A program made the position numbers and the translations under genes. From assembly GCA_034769895.1 (NCBI GenBank), contig CM068367.1:311373486-311437485 (forward strand): a stretch of DNA of 64,000 nt, in the 5' to 3' direction. Each line of letters begins with the position of its first letter. Position 1 is the stretch's first letter. Positions 1-11,179 of the stretch are shown here, one piece after another. Source of the stretch: Magicicada septendecula (taxonomy: Eukaryota > Arthropoda > Insecta > Hemiptera > Cicadidae). Below the pieces are notes generated by a model. The model worked only from the letters and a program-made list of their open reading frames with translations. It had not been told where the DNA came from and searched no databases.

Positions 1-98
1 GCATATTGCGTACAAGGGACAGAAGAGGTTGGAAATGGGAAGACAGCTGTTTTGGGACCAGATCCATGTGACCATCAACAATATGAACAACAATTACT
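1..98 (-). CDS. Host gene exon, runs off left edge
   Basis: Minus-strand open segment reaching the window edge. Its acceptor is an AG complementary to positions 99-100. The exon starts with one base that completes an AGA codon begun by the exon at 1093-1237, which ends in phase 2. The reading frame is open through to base 1 and encodes a leucine/proline-containing helical stretch (HMDLVPKQLSSHF...). The polypyrimidine tract is weak, so the call rests on phase continuity and open frame. Protein family not recognised. Confidence 0.5.
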
Positions 99-1092
99 CT
101 AATTCATTCTGTTATTTACAAACAAGTCATTAAAACTTTTATATTTTAATTTAGGCTTGTAAAATCAAAACTGTGTGGTGGACTGTAAATTTAAAGAAAA
201 AAATAGACTGAGCAGTAATGCTGATACCAATACATATGAATAACAATATAAGTTAAAGTGTTAATAAACACAAAACTGTAACATATTTTCCTAGTGTTTC
301 ATAGCCAGAGCTTAGTCCACATTTTATGGTTTTCTGGGTGATAATACTGTAGTCTGCTGTTGTATGTTTCTTTTCTAGGTTTTAAGAATGTAGTCCATTG
401 GTTGGATATTTCTTCAGCTAGACGTTACAGCTACATCTGCAATTGTTTTTGTATTTTTGTAGTAATAGACTCACTGGATTATTACCCAACTCACACTGTA
501 CAGTGCTTATAAGTAGCCAGTTAGACTAAGATAGATCCCTGGCAATCACAATATGTATAGCTGAGATGTCTAGACGATTTTTGTAAATGATAATTTTTTT
601 GTAAAAAACATGGTTTGTTTTTGAAAACAAAGTACATGTGATATTGTAAAACTTAAGGAACAAATAATAACCAATCATAATACTAAAATAAACTATATAT
701 GGTAAAAATCACAATGTTTAAAAAAATTGTGTGTATTTATAAATGTATAACGATAATATTCACTACAAGCTTGTTAGGAGCTTCTGGCATAAGCTACTGT
801 TCATGACATCCAGTTGTTATGACTGATATTGTGGTTTCTTCAACATTCTTGTACACTATTTCAACTGTATTCAGAACTGCTTTCAATAATCTTTACAAAC
901 AATAAAATTATTAATTGACAAACATGCTATACATACAGGTCTGGCTAAGTTAGTGATATGATAACAAGATTTGAAGTGTCAGTATACTTCACAGTATTGT
1001 GACATCATGCATACAATATCCAGTATGGTATAACATCTTCACACCAGTTTTTCTCATTTCATTTATTGTGTGAACATAATAGTCTTACAAAC
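99..1092. other. Intron-like sequence, nothing identified
   Basis: AT-rich sequence between two predicted exons of the minus-strand gene. Both strands are full of stops and I see no recognisable coding, repeat or RNA structure. Confidence 0.5.
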
Positions 1093-1237
1093 CTGAATGA
1101 CAAAGGTTCTAAAGAGATTATCTTCTCTTGAATATACTGGAGTTCATATTTCACTTTTTCAGTGTACTGCTTCCTTGCTTTAGCTTTTTGATCATGATAA
1201 GACCTTTTAGCATCTAATCCCACCAAGCAGTTTCTCA
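1093..1237 (-). CDS. Host gene exon
   Basis: Read on the minus strand, a pyrimidine-rich tract ending TTTCTAG precedes the exon and the donor GTTTGT follows it. The 145-nt exon starts with two bases completing a codon (matching the phase-1 end of the exon at 2276-2377), carries 47 codons and ends in phase 2. It encodes a charged helical segment rich in Lys/Gln/Glu (KAKARKQYTEKVKYELQYIQ), plausibly a long helix or short coiled coil. Family not recognised. Confidence 0.65.
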
Positions 1238-2275
<1,038 letters not shown>

Positions 2276-2377
2276 ACTCTTGTTCAATGCCCGTTGCCTT
2301 TAATATAATGCTGAATGTTTTCAGTAATATGTTGAACGCTTCGAAGGTTGCCTGCTGAGTACTGCTTCTGTGATCAC
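2276..2377 (-). CDS. Host gene exon
   Basis: Minus-strand exon of 102 nt bounded by an acceptor TTTTAG and a strong donor GTAAGT. It begins with two bases that complete a glycine codon started by the exon at 7873-8098, has 33 codons and ends in phase 1, as the exon at 1093-1237 requires. The peptide (TFEAFNILLKTFSIILKAT) looks like one amphipathic helix. Family not recognised. Confidence 0.7.
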
Positions 2378-4083
2378 CTAAAATTAAATTACACAAATTA
2401 ATGGTAATACAATAGACCACAAATTTGAACAGTCTTATCACGCTTCTCAAGTAGTAAAACTTTTGATATATAGTACACCTGTAGGGTGATTCTACTTGCT
2501 GGCCTAGCTATACATTTTTCATTTTTTTACGAATATTTTATTCCAGTCCCTAAAATCTGAATTCTACTTATTCGAAATCCCTATTAATCCAAAATAATTT
2601 TTTAAGAGAAAGTGTAGTTACTACACAACTTTATAACTGTAAAGAGTATTTTTGTTATTAATGGTAAAGCATAAACAATCAAATTGTATATCCTCTTTAC
2701 ACTACGTAAAAGTAACATATGCATGGAATACCTGAATAATAAAAAAAGACTAAAAGAGAGTGGGATAAATCAGACTAGGAAACTGTCTCATAGTTGGAAT
2801 TAAATAGCATACACCTGCTCTAACAAAATGTAACAAATTAACAAAAAAAACGAGAGAAAATCAGGACTCCTCTGTTAAGATATGATTCCATGCACTGTCG
2901 TCAGCACTGTTGACAACAAAGTAGTGCAACAATGTTGGGGTCAATGTAAACATGGAAATGCCAGGAAAGTGTTGGGGACTTTGTTGCGCAACAAAATTTG
3001 TTGGATACAAAAACTGTCCCCAACACTGTTGTGCAACTATGTTGCCAACATGATGGAACAGTACATGCTGCAGCATATGTTGTAAGGCGATTAATTCTAA
3101 ATGGCCTCACTAGAATGGATGATTTTTGTTGTTACAACCTTTTAATTTGAAGTTATGTTTGGTGGTGTCTTTATACAGTCTGTGGTTTGTGTCTATAGTT
3201 CATTTATTTAAGGTTTAATGTAAGCTGAAGTCATGGAGTGATGATAAAGTTGTTAAAATTAATTATATGGAAAAGAAACTGAGCTATGGGACAGTAAACA
3301 CAAAAATCCAATAGTAAAAGTGATGCTCTAGACAAAATTACAAGTGCTTTAAGCTGACCCGCGGTTGATATCGTAAGAAAACTGCAGACACAGAAAACTG
3401 GTCTGAAGTCACAGTACATCAGAGAAAAATCAAAAGTAATTAAAAGTTAAAAAAAAGTGGAGCTAGTACTAATGATGTGCACATTCTGAAGTGACGTTAT
3501 TTTACATTATTATCATTTCTATCGCAACTGTAATAGTGTTTACATACCAGCAGACAACTAGCAATGCTTACACTAAGCCATATCATACTCACAAGATGGC
3601 TATAGTATTATGAATGTTTATGCTCACATAATTAATTAGCCTAATTATTTAATTTGACTTACATGGCTAAATTTGCTGGCACTTCTATAATTTTGTATAT
3701 TTCCATTATTCTTTGTCTGAATGGGGAGAGTTTTCATACCCCCTAACCCCCATTGCACTACTAAATATAGAATGATGTAAAATTCAGTTTATTGGTCCCT
3801 ATTAATCTTCTGACATCGAGTAAGTTCTTCCAAGCAATTAAGTCATAAAATCTAATTGAAGCCCATATCTAACTACATAACTATTTCTTATTTGTATACC
3901 TCCCTCATACTGAGGCCATAAGTCCATAAACAACTGCACACGTAAATGATCCTCGACTCTGAACATCTTCTGCATTATACAGTAGGATATAATCTATTAT
4001 TTAATAATTTAATACAGAACTGAAGTAGAACCCACAAGTGAAGAATTTTGCTATACATAGAAACTTTTATTGTATTAAAGTAT
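2378..4083. other. Intron sequence; palindrome-rich patch at 2880-3085
   Basis: Non-coding sequence. The only structured part is near 2880-3085, where CAACA/TGTTG words recur in both orientations: a perfect 12-bp inverted pair at 2968-2979 and 3016-3027, and a perfect 14-bp palindrome at 2981-2994. The remainder shows nothing I can support. Confidence 0.5.
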
Positions 4084-4564
4084 TGTTACGCTGGTCACAC
4101 CAGATTGTTGTGGGTACATTGGAAACAGAATAACTGACACCAATGAAGTCACTAATTACAAGCTTTAATTAGACACAAACAACAGTTATAAATCAATAAA
4201 GCACTCTTACATGATAATTCAAGTTAAATTTGTTCAACAATAAATGTCATCTTGTTACAGTTTTGCACTAATTAACACAATGATCACTTCTCAATAAACC
4301 GCACCAATCATTGCAGATCACACTGACAAAATCACCAGCGGCAACTAAGCTGAACTGACCCCCACTGGATGCTTAAACTTATATTCTGCAGAGATTCCAG
4401 AATAACATGTCACTCTGCAAATGACATGTTAAGCAAATTGCATATTACAGGCATTCTGGAATCCTCTAGAAACTGTGTCAGCATCTGGCCTTGAACAAAC
4501 TACGCCAACTGGCAGCCTTGATTGTTGACGCATGATAAGTGTATTTTAATTGTCCTTCATAGCA
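4084..4564 (-). repeat. 3' LTR of minus-strand Gypsy element
   Basis: Direct repeat of 6569-7064, sharing long blocks such as the stretch around 4130-4260. It starts TG and ends CA on either strand reading. The polypurine tract abuts it at 4565-4575 (plus-strand C run). Confidence 0.85.
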
Positions 4565-4875
4565 TGCCCCCCCTTAAGCCTGTTCATCCCGAACTGGCAA
4601 ACTGTCTCTGCAGTAATACTTTGCCAGGCAGTCTAGGTAGATTACCTCCTTGTTGTATCCAATAAACAACATAATTGATTCTTTTTTCATAGAGAAAAGC
4701 TCTTGCCAGTTAGTTTGAAGTTTTGGGGAGCATGATAACACTTTGGGCTGTACAACCAAACCTGGTCTCCTTCTTCGAAACCCACACAAATCCTGCGAAT
4801 GTCATACTGTGTTTTCGTCACTTGCTATCTTCAGCTGTCTTCTTATCAAGCAATTCATTTCTTGCAGGTGATTAT

Positions 4876-5530
4876 CTAATTGCAAGGAATACTTCTGCAG
4901 CTCTTGGAACTGAGTCTCAGGTGATCTGAACGCCCAAGTCCCCAGGAAGACAAATCTAAACATCTAAACACAAGTTTTGCTGGAGTCATGCTGGTTGTGT
5001 CATGTACTGATGACCTATATGCCATTAGGAATAATAATGGTATACGCTGGTCCAGGTCTCTCACGGTGTCTACTTTATTGGAATCCTTACTAACATCAGC
5101 TGCCAAAACCAAATGGCCCAAATACTGTATTTCCTTCTGGAATAGAGAACACTTCTTCAGGCTCAGCTTCAGGTGGTTGTGTCCAAAACACTTCAGATGC
5201 ATTACAGAGTCCAAATGGCATGATTTTAAACTGTAAGAGGCATTTTGGTTGTGAAAGCTGTCTTTTCCTTGTCTTGTGATGAAGACCCACTTGTCAATAT
5301 TCACTCTTCAGGTCCAATGTGGAAAACCATAGACAGTATATTGAGTGTATTGTTGACAAGTAGTGGATAGCAACTGTCTTTGTCACGTCATTAAACTTCC
5401 AGTAGTCCACGCAAAAATGTAACCCACTGTCCTTCTTCACCACCAGCACTGCCATAGAAGACCAAGCACTTGACAAAGGCTCAATTATTCCCTCTGTCTA
5501 CAAGTCCTGTACTAACTGAGACGTTTCAAG
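4876..5530 (-). pseudogene. RT end fused to integrase C-terminal end
   Basis: On the minus strand, recognisable reverse-transcriptase text (VLVVKKDSGLHFCVDY near 5420-5460; then a YLGHLV segment near 5120) runs straight into integrase C-terminal text (MAYRSSVHDTTSMTPAKL near 4990-5045). The thumb, RNase H and most of integrase are therefore missing, and frameshifts and stops break the rest. This is a dead deletion derivative. Confidence 0.8.
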
Positions 5531-5617
5531 AAGGTTCATCAATCTTCGATAAGGTTGGCATGATGTCGTATCCACTGTGTTGATGCGATGCTGTACAAGA
5601 GAGGTTCCTCCCAATGT

Positions 5618-6250
5618 CTAGTCCCAAACTACAAAATTACCTTTAAATTCATATAAAAACAGTCTTGAGTTCTTTTCACCACTTAAGAGATCATCAGAGT
5701 ATCTGTTCCACAGTTCCTCAAGTTCCTCTGGTAATTTTGACGTGTCTGAAGCACTGGGTCTTTGTTGCATCATTCCAGCTACCCAGGCCACAGGAGAAAT
5801 TTTACCCAGGTCTGTACTGCTTTGTCGAGTGACAACCTGTTCCAAAATATTCACCATTCTAATAGATACATTTCTGATTTCGTCTAATTTAACTAAACTT
5901 CTGGCAGTTAGTATGCCTGGTGTGCTGACTACGTGCATTTTGAATACACAACACTGGTTCCCCTTATTATCTACCCCGGTTGTAACCATGATGATTTTTT
6001 TGGAGTTTGGTGGGATAGTTACAGCCACTTGATTTATCAGGTCCATTGATTTTTCTGAAGTATCTGTTGTGAAGAGCATTACTTCTTCTTGCTCAATTCT
6101 CAAGACATTGATTTTGAAGTCAACTACAAAACCATATTCATTCATAATGTCCACACTAAGAATTGCTTCATCCACAATGTTAGCAACAAGCAATTTGTGA
6201 TCAAACTCAAGTCGACCAAGGCTTAGGTGTATCTCCACTGTCCCAAACAC
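5618..6250 (-). pseudogene. Gypsy retropepsin C-terminal and linker remnant
   Basis: Minus-strand open frame of about 210 codons. The first 60 residues (LEFDHKLLVANIVDEAIL..DIMNEYGFVVDF) correspond to the C-terminal half of a Gypsy-type aspartic protease and match the layout of the fragment at 34185-34400. The rest is the spacer before RT. The DTG active-site segment is not visible in this frame. It is part of the element at 4084-7064. Confidence 0.75.
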
Positions 6251-6568
6251 TTTTACAGACCTCCCAGTAGCTGTTTGTAAGCTGGAAGAGAAGCTTGACT
6301 ATTGTACTGCAGTTATTTTGTTGACATTGCTTTTTCTATACTCAAGACAGATTTTTCTGCTTCCTATTTCAGCTGTTGACATCGTTTCTTATCAGTTATT
6401 TTTAATGTCACTAATTTTTGTACATCCGATATTCTAGCAATCCATCTATTCAGCTCACACCACACAAGAGACCCAGTTCTGCAGTAGTACGCTCTTGCAT
6501 TGCTTTTTGCACTCATGTCAATACTTTAATGTTCTCTGACTCCTGCTTACATTCTTCTCTTTGACTGC

Positions 6569-7064
6569 TGTTACAACGATCACACCAGATCACCACTGGT
6601 ACAGTGAAAACAGAATAACTGACACCAATGACATCACACATTACAAACTTTAATTAGACACAAACAGCAGTTATAAATCAATAAAGCACTCTTACACAAT
6701 AATTTAAGTTTAACTTATCCAACAATAAATATTACCTTATTACAGTTTTGCACTAATTAACACAATAATCACATCTCAATAAACCACAACAATCACTGCA
6801 AACTCCACTGATAAAATGGCCAGCTATAACTGAACTGAACTGACTGCTGCTGAATGCTTATATTTATACCCTGAAGAGATTCCAGAATAATCTGTCACTT
6901 TCCGGATGATGTGTTGAGCAAATTGTGTATTGCAGATGTTCTGAAATCTGCTAGTAACTGTGTCAGTGTCTGGCCTTGAACAAACTGACAAGTGTGGTCT
7001 GCAACAGCCTCAATTGCTCGATTGTTGATGCATATTAAGTGACGCATAATTGTCTTTTGTAGCA
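6569..7064 (-). repeat. 5' LTR of minus-strand Gypsy element
   Basis: Diverged direct repeat of 4084-4564 with the same terminal TG/CA. Several AATAAA-like words are present. Sequence beyond 7064 is intron. Confidence 0.85.
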
Positions 7065-7872
7065 CAATAATACTAGACCTAAAATAGTTGTTAAAAGTTT
7101 ATTAAACAAATATGAACTTTTAACAGTTAAACTTAAATTATAAAAATTAATTATTCAACTTTTGCCACTGAATATATATATGGTTTATAAGATTGTACTT
7201 TTATTAAAAATAAATTGTCCAACATTTCAAAACTTCCTATTATATTTTAATGTTACTTCCTAAACTCAACTAATTCATATGACAATCATTATAGAAGCCA
7301 TTTTTAGAAAACAATACAGCAGCCATTTTTAGAAAACATTTATCTGTAAACATTTAATGGTTTCAATATTAATCATAAACTGTGTGTTTCTTGTATACAA
7401 ACTCCATATTCTCTAGCATGAATTATTTGTTAATTATGTGTCCCTGCTATACAGCCAGCACTATAAGCGCGAACATTAACAGCTGCTCATGTAAAATCTA
7501 CAGAACTTAATATAAGGCCTACAATAAGTTGGAATAAGTATATTTTTTTCTTTTTAAGTAAACCAAAACCATAAAACATTTAATTAAAGAAGGTAGCTTC
7601 TGTTTTTACATGATATTAACTAAATATTACTAATCTCACTGACCATGGTTACTAATACATCTACTTTTGGAAACAACCACCCATCCCTAGTGCAAAACAG
7701 TATAGTGAATATGGAACCACTTATATGCTATTCTGTGAATGTACTTTGCACAAGCAGCAACTGAGTACCCTGGCAAAGTATATAAAGGCATTTAATATAT
7801 TCAGTTTCTTAAGTGTCTTCAAAAACTAGCTAAGAATATTATGTTTATGCACATATGTGGGTATAAAAATAC
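7065..7872. other. Intron sequence, nothing identified
   Basis: AT-rich. Two short near-identical phrases (GCCATTTTTAGAAAACA at about 7297 and 7324) form a small direct repeat; otherwise there are no supported features. Confidence 0.4.
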
Positions 7873-8098
7873 CTTCACTGTAGAACTGGTTCATGAGGTA
7901 ATGTAGACTTTTGGAATTTACTTTTGTAATATCAGCAGTTGTCTTTAGTATATATAAAACACTATTGTTGTTTATTAGTGAAAGCATAACATTTACATCA
8001 AAAAAAGCATTGTGTCCTTCACTGGACAGCCAGTCTATCATGATTTTTAATCTCCTTAATGACTTCTGTAACTGAGTGAATACTTTTGGATACTGAAT
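7873..8098 (-). CDS. Host gene exon
   Basis: Minus-strand exon of 226 nt, acceptor TGTTTCAG, donor GTATTT. It starts in phase 0 (the exon at 50203-50373 ends in phase 0) and ends with one extra base that is completed by the exon at 2276-2377. It encodes about 75 residues that look like two or three amphipathic helices (LQKSLRRLKIMIDWLSS; VNVMLSLINNNSVLYIL). I do not recognise the family; a helical-repeat protein is a guess. The intron upstream of it is about 42 kb and full of transposons. Confidence 0.75.
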
Positions 8099-8190
8099 CT
8101 GAAACAATAATTACAAAAGTTAATAAAGTACACCTGCTTAACCTGTTTATAACTATACAAATATAAAGTTTTTATGCATTGCAATGATTA

Positions 8191-8226
8191 CAATTGCATT
8201 ATATATTTATATATATAATGCAATTG
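8191..8226. repeat. 16-bp perfect inverted repeat (hairpin)
   Basis: CAATTGCATTATATAT at 8191-8206 is followed after a 4-base spacer by its exact reverse complement at 8211-8226. It lies in the host intron upstream of the exon at 7873-8098. It could form a hairpin or cruciform, and the function is unknown. Confidence 0.85.
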
Positions 8227-8439
8227 CATTTATATATGCATTTATATATTGCAATGATACATATTTGTATATTCACCCATATGCAACATTTGCATATTTA
8301 TTTGTACATATAAAATTGAATGTAGCCATGGAAGACCAGTTACAAAATGTAAATGAACCTATAACCGTCTCCAGACCTTCAGTAACCTATGAGAATGTTA
8401 AACATCATAGAGAAGAAACCAATGGTAAACACCAAGGGG

Positions 8440-9130
8440 TATAAAAAAAGATACTTTAATTAAAGAATATGAAGACAAATTTAGCGAACTGCCTACACAA
8501 ACTAACGTATATGAACATCACATCAAGGTCATGGATCCGTCAAAATTTGTAAGGAGGACATATTCAACTCCAATGAAGTATGAAGACCAAGTCAAGAAAG
8601 AAATAAAAAGTATGCTGGACAATGACATCATAGAACGATCAAACAGTAACTTCTTAAACCCATTAGTTATGGTGAAAAAGAAGAATTATGAAATTCGACT
8701 AGGTTTGAACATGAGGAACTTGAAAAAGATTTTGACTGTGCACCAATGGCAGATGAGCTGTTGACAAAACGTGAAGGAGCTAAGTATTTAACTAAACTTG
8801 ACTTAACTTCCAGTTTTTGGCAGATTCCAATTTGAGAGGAAGACAGGAAATATACTGCATTTTTGTATAAAAATAAATACTACCAACATAAGGTAGTACC
8901 TTTTGGTTTAAGCACAAGACTAGCAGCCGTTGTAAAATGTTTGGAAATTGAATTAGGTCTGGGAGTACAACCTTACACCATGATTTTTGTTGATGACATA
9001 TTGGTCATATCTAAAATATCTGAAGAACATATAATCAATTTGCAAACTATTTCTGGCAAATTTAGGAAAGCTCGAATCTCTTTAGGTTTAGATAAATGTG
9101 AATTTATCCGATGTCTATGAAATTTTTAGG
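8440..9130 (+). pseudogene. Solitary Gypsy-type reverse transcriptase fragment
   Basis: Plus-strand text reads as the finger and palm part of a Gypsy RT: EEQ-like entry, IIERSNSNFLNPLVMVKKK (about 8625-8690), KLDLTSSFWQI (about 8800-8830), YTAFLYKN, PFGLS, then FVDDIL at about 8983. A frameshift lies near 8740 and an in-frame TGA near 8835, so it is not functional. No LTRs flank it. The order of motifs resembles the pol of the element at 9861-21366, a related but much older copy. Confidence 0.8.
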
Positions 9131-9860
9131 TGTCTATAAACAAATTAATTCATTACTCAGTTAATTAATATGTGATGAACAATTAATTAATATCTAAATA
9201 AAGACAAAAATATCATGAATCTAATGATCCTATTAGTTCACACATGAAAATTAATTATGAGTGTGAAAAATACAAAAAAATTGATGTGTGAAAACTGACG
9301 CATTGAGCCAAAGGTGTACATGTCTGAAATGGTCTTAGACAGTCTTCAACATGTCAGTGTGCCATAACTATGAAACCCCGTTCAATTCTGAATGAGGGGA
9401 CACACGCTAGTAATTGTTCACAGAGACACTATGTCAGTTTGCTGACATAATTGTACATAGTGTATTACAAAATTTTAAATAATTAATATAATTTAAGCAT
9501 GTAATTGTAACATCTGTTTTTGAGTCATTTTTTCTAGTTAGTAAAAATGGGTGCATTTTTAAAAGTAAATATTTTTTATTAAAATACTACAAATAAACTT
9601 TGCATTTTTAGAATAAATATTAAAATTTGATATCAGATTAAATTTAATCTGTAATTCATAAATTTTATTTTATATCTTAAAAATAACTGATATAATATTT
9701 AACTTAAAAATAATGATGTAATATTAACCAATGTATGAAACAAATCAACAACTAATTAACCTAAAATTATGTATGTAACAGTGCAAATAAGCAAAACTCA
9801 ATCATAATGTACAAAATGTTGAAGTAGTTTGTAAGAAACGCAATTAAGATCATACATAGT
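9131..9860. other. Intron sequence up to nested LTR cluster
   Basis: AT-rich sequence without coding potential. Its last bases hold the pre-insertion target: CATAG (9855-9859), which is duplicated at 30906-30910 and flanks the BEL element, and TAGT (9857-9860), duplicated at 21367-21370 around the Gypsy element. Confidence 0.7.
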
Positions 9861-11012
9861 TGTAACGTGTCTAAATTGGGTCAGTTTATTTCTTACAGTA
9901 TGGGGTATTTGCATTTTTATTTATTTCATTTTTTGCGGGATGTTATAAAATTATTGTGCAAACATTAACTCTATTGGAACAGAACACGTGGCAAGTAGAA
10001 CAGTTGAAACAAAGGCAAGACGCAGTTGGTGTTGAGTAACTAGGCATGGAATTCGTACCACCCTCAAATTCGCAGAAATGTGCATGAGTGTGACCACGCA
10101 CCCACGAGCAGTACGAGGTACGAGCTTCAGCCCGAAAAACAAAATGTCTGTAGAACAAATTTTTTCATCGTCTCCTTACCGATCCTCAGGAAATGCTGCT
10201 AAGGACTGCCCACTTTTGGTGACGTCAACCATGCTTCACAAATATCGTCCACGGTCACCACACAAAAAACACCTGTGTTGAATGTGCCACAGCAGTGACG
10301 ATTAAATAGAAGGCATTGATGTCCGTCGTCTCAACTAAAATGCTCAAGGAGTGGGGAACTGAGAGACGCTAGCAGTCTATTGCCGACTCTCGCCTGCGCA
10401 GGCCGCCCGACCAACCGGGCTCAGAAATAAAACTTTTCTAATTTACAATTCAGTACAATAAATAAAAGGACGAAGTGCGAATAATCGGAGATTACAACGA
10501 AGAACTCACATAAACTACGTTCGGACAATAACAAAAGAAAAATCTAAAAGAACAATGTGTGCGCGCGCGATGACCGCGTGGCCGCCGGTGGGGGGGAATA
10601 TTATTAAAAAAATGTGTTAAGGGATTTATAACTTTTGCGTGTTTGGGTGTGTGCAAAATATGCAGGCTGGGCAGTTTTGTGTGTATGGTGTGTGTAAAAA
10701 AGTAAGGTAAGCGTAGCGTAAGTTAGATTAAGGATGATCTTTATATAACAAGCAATATATATATTCTCACAAAAAATTATTTCAAAGGTAAAGTTTATAA
10801 ACAGTTTCTTAAATGATTCAAAATTAAATTAAAATGTAATTCTCTTCATAAAAGATGTGTTGTGTAAATCATTCACACAACCTTGAAAATTACGCATGTA
10901 TCCTAACGTTCGTATGACGCAACCCTGAAGCCGAGGTTACGGAGTGATGGTAAGTGGAAGTTTATTCGATTTTATTTTGTATTTTAATTATGTATTAATA
11001 AAGAACATCACA
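9861..11012 (+). repeat. 5' LTR of Gypsy element
   Basis: Begins TGTAACGTG and ends CATCACA; near-identical to 20203-21366. An AATAAA polyadenylation signal sits at 10997-11002, close to the 3' end. A G/C-rich patch is at about 10558-10600. Short open frames inside the LTR occur in both copies and I regard them as chance. Confidence 0.95.
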
Positions 11013-11013
11013 A

Positions 11014-11031
11014 TGGCGCCCGAACAGGGAC
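11014..11031 (+). promoter_or_regulatory. Primer binding site, tRNA-Lys
   Basis: TGGCGCCCGAACAGGGAC, one base after the 5' LTR, is complementary over 18 nt to the 3' end of tRNA-Lys(UUU), the same primer class used by lentiviruses and some insect Gypsy elements. Confidence 0.9.
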
Positions 11032-11179
11032 GAATTAAATAAAATGAAATTCCATACCTACAAATAAGATACAAGCGTAATTGAGAGGTTGAGTGGAAAG
11101 ACGTAAAGTTACGTAAAATAAGTAAAAAATATTTGTTCAGACAGATAAGAAATAAATTACATATTTAAAAATATAATAA

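Larger units (their letters stand above)
4084..7064 (-). mobile_element. Old, internally deleted Gypsy-type LTR element
   Basis: Two direct copies of a 0.48-0.5-kb repeat (4084-4564 and 6569-7064) flank 2 kb of minus-strand remnants with similarity to retropepsin, reverse transcriptase and the C-terminal end of integrase. On the minus strand the LTR begins TGCTATGAAGG and ends GTAACA. A purine tract (AAGGGGGGG) lies directly upstream of the copy at 4084-4564, so that copy is the 3' LTR. The LTRs differ at many sites, so the insertion is old. I found no convincing primer site or target duplication. The coding remnants resemble those at 34.0-34.9 kb, suggesting related families. The element sits in an intron in the same orientation as the host gene. 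Confidence 0.85.

Noticed and set aside
4079..7070. Target duplication for the minus-strand Gypsy element
   Set aside because: Flanking five-base words do not match; the insertion is too old to call it.
10078..10281. Short plus-strand frame inside the LTR (also at 20420-20635)
   Set aside because: Differs in its N-terminal part between the two LTRs, has no recognisable domain and lies in LTR sequence; treated as chance.
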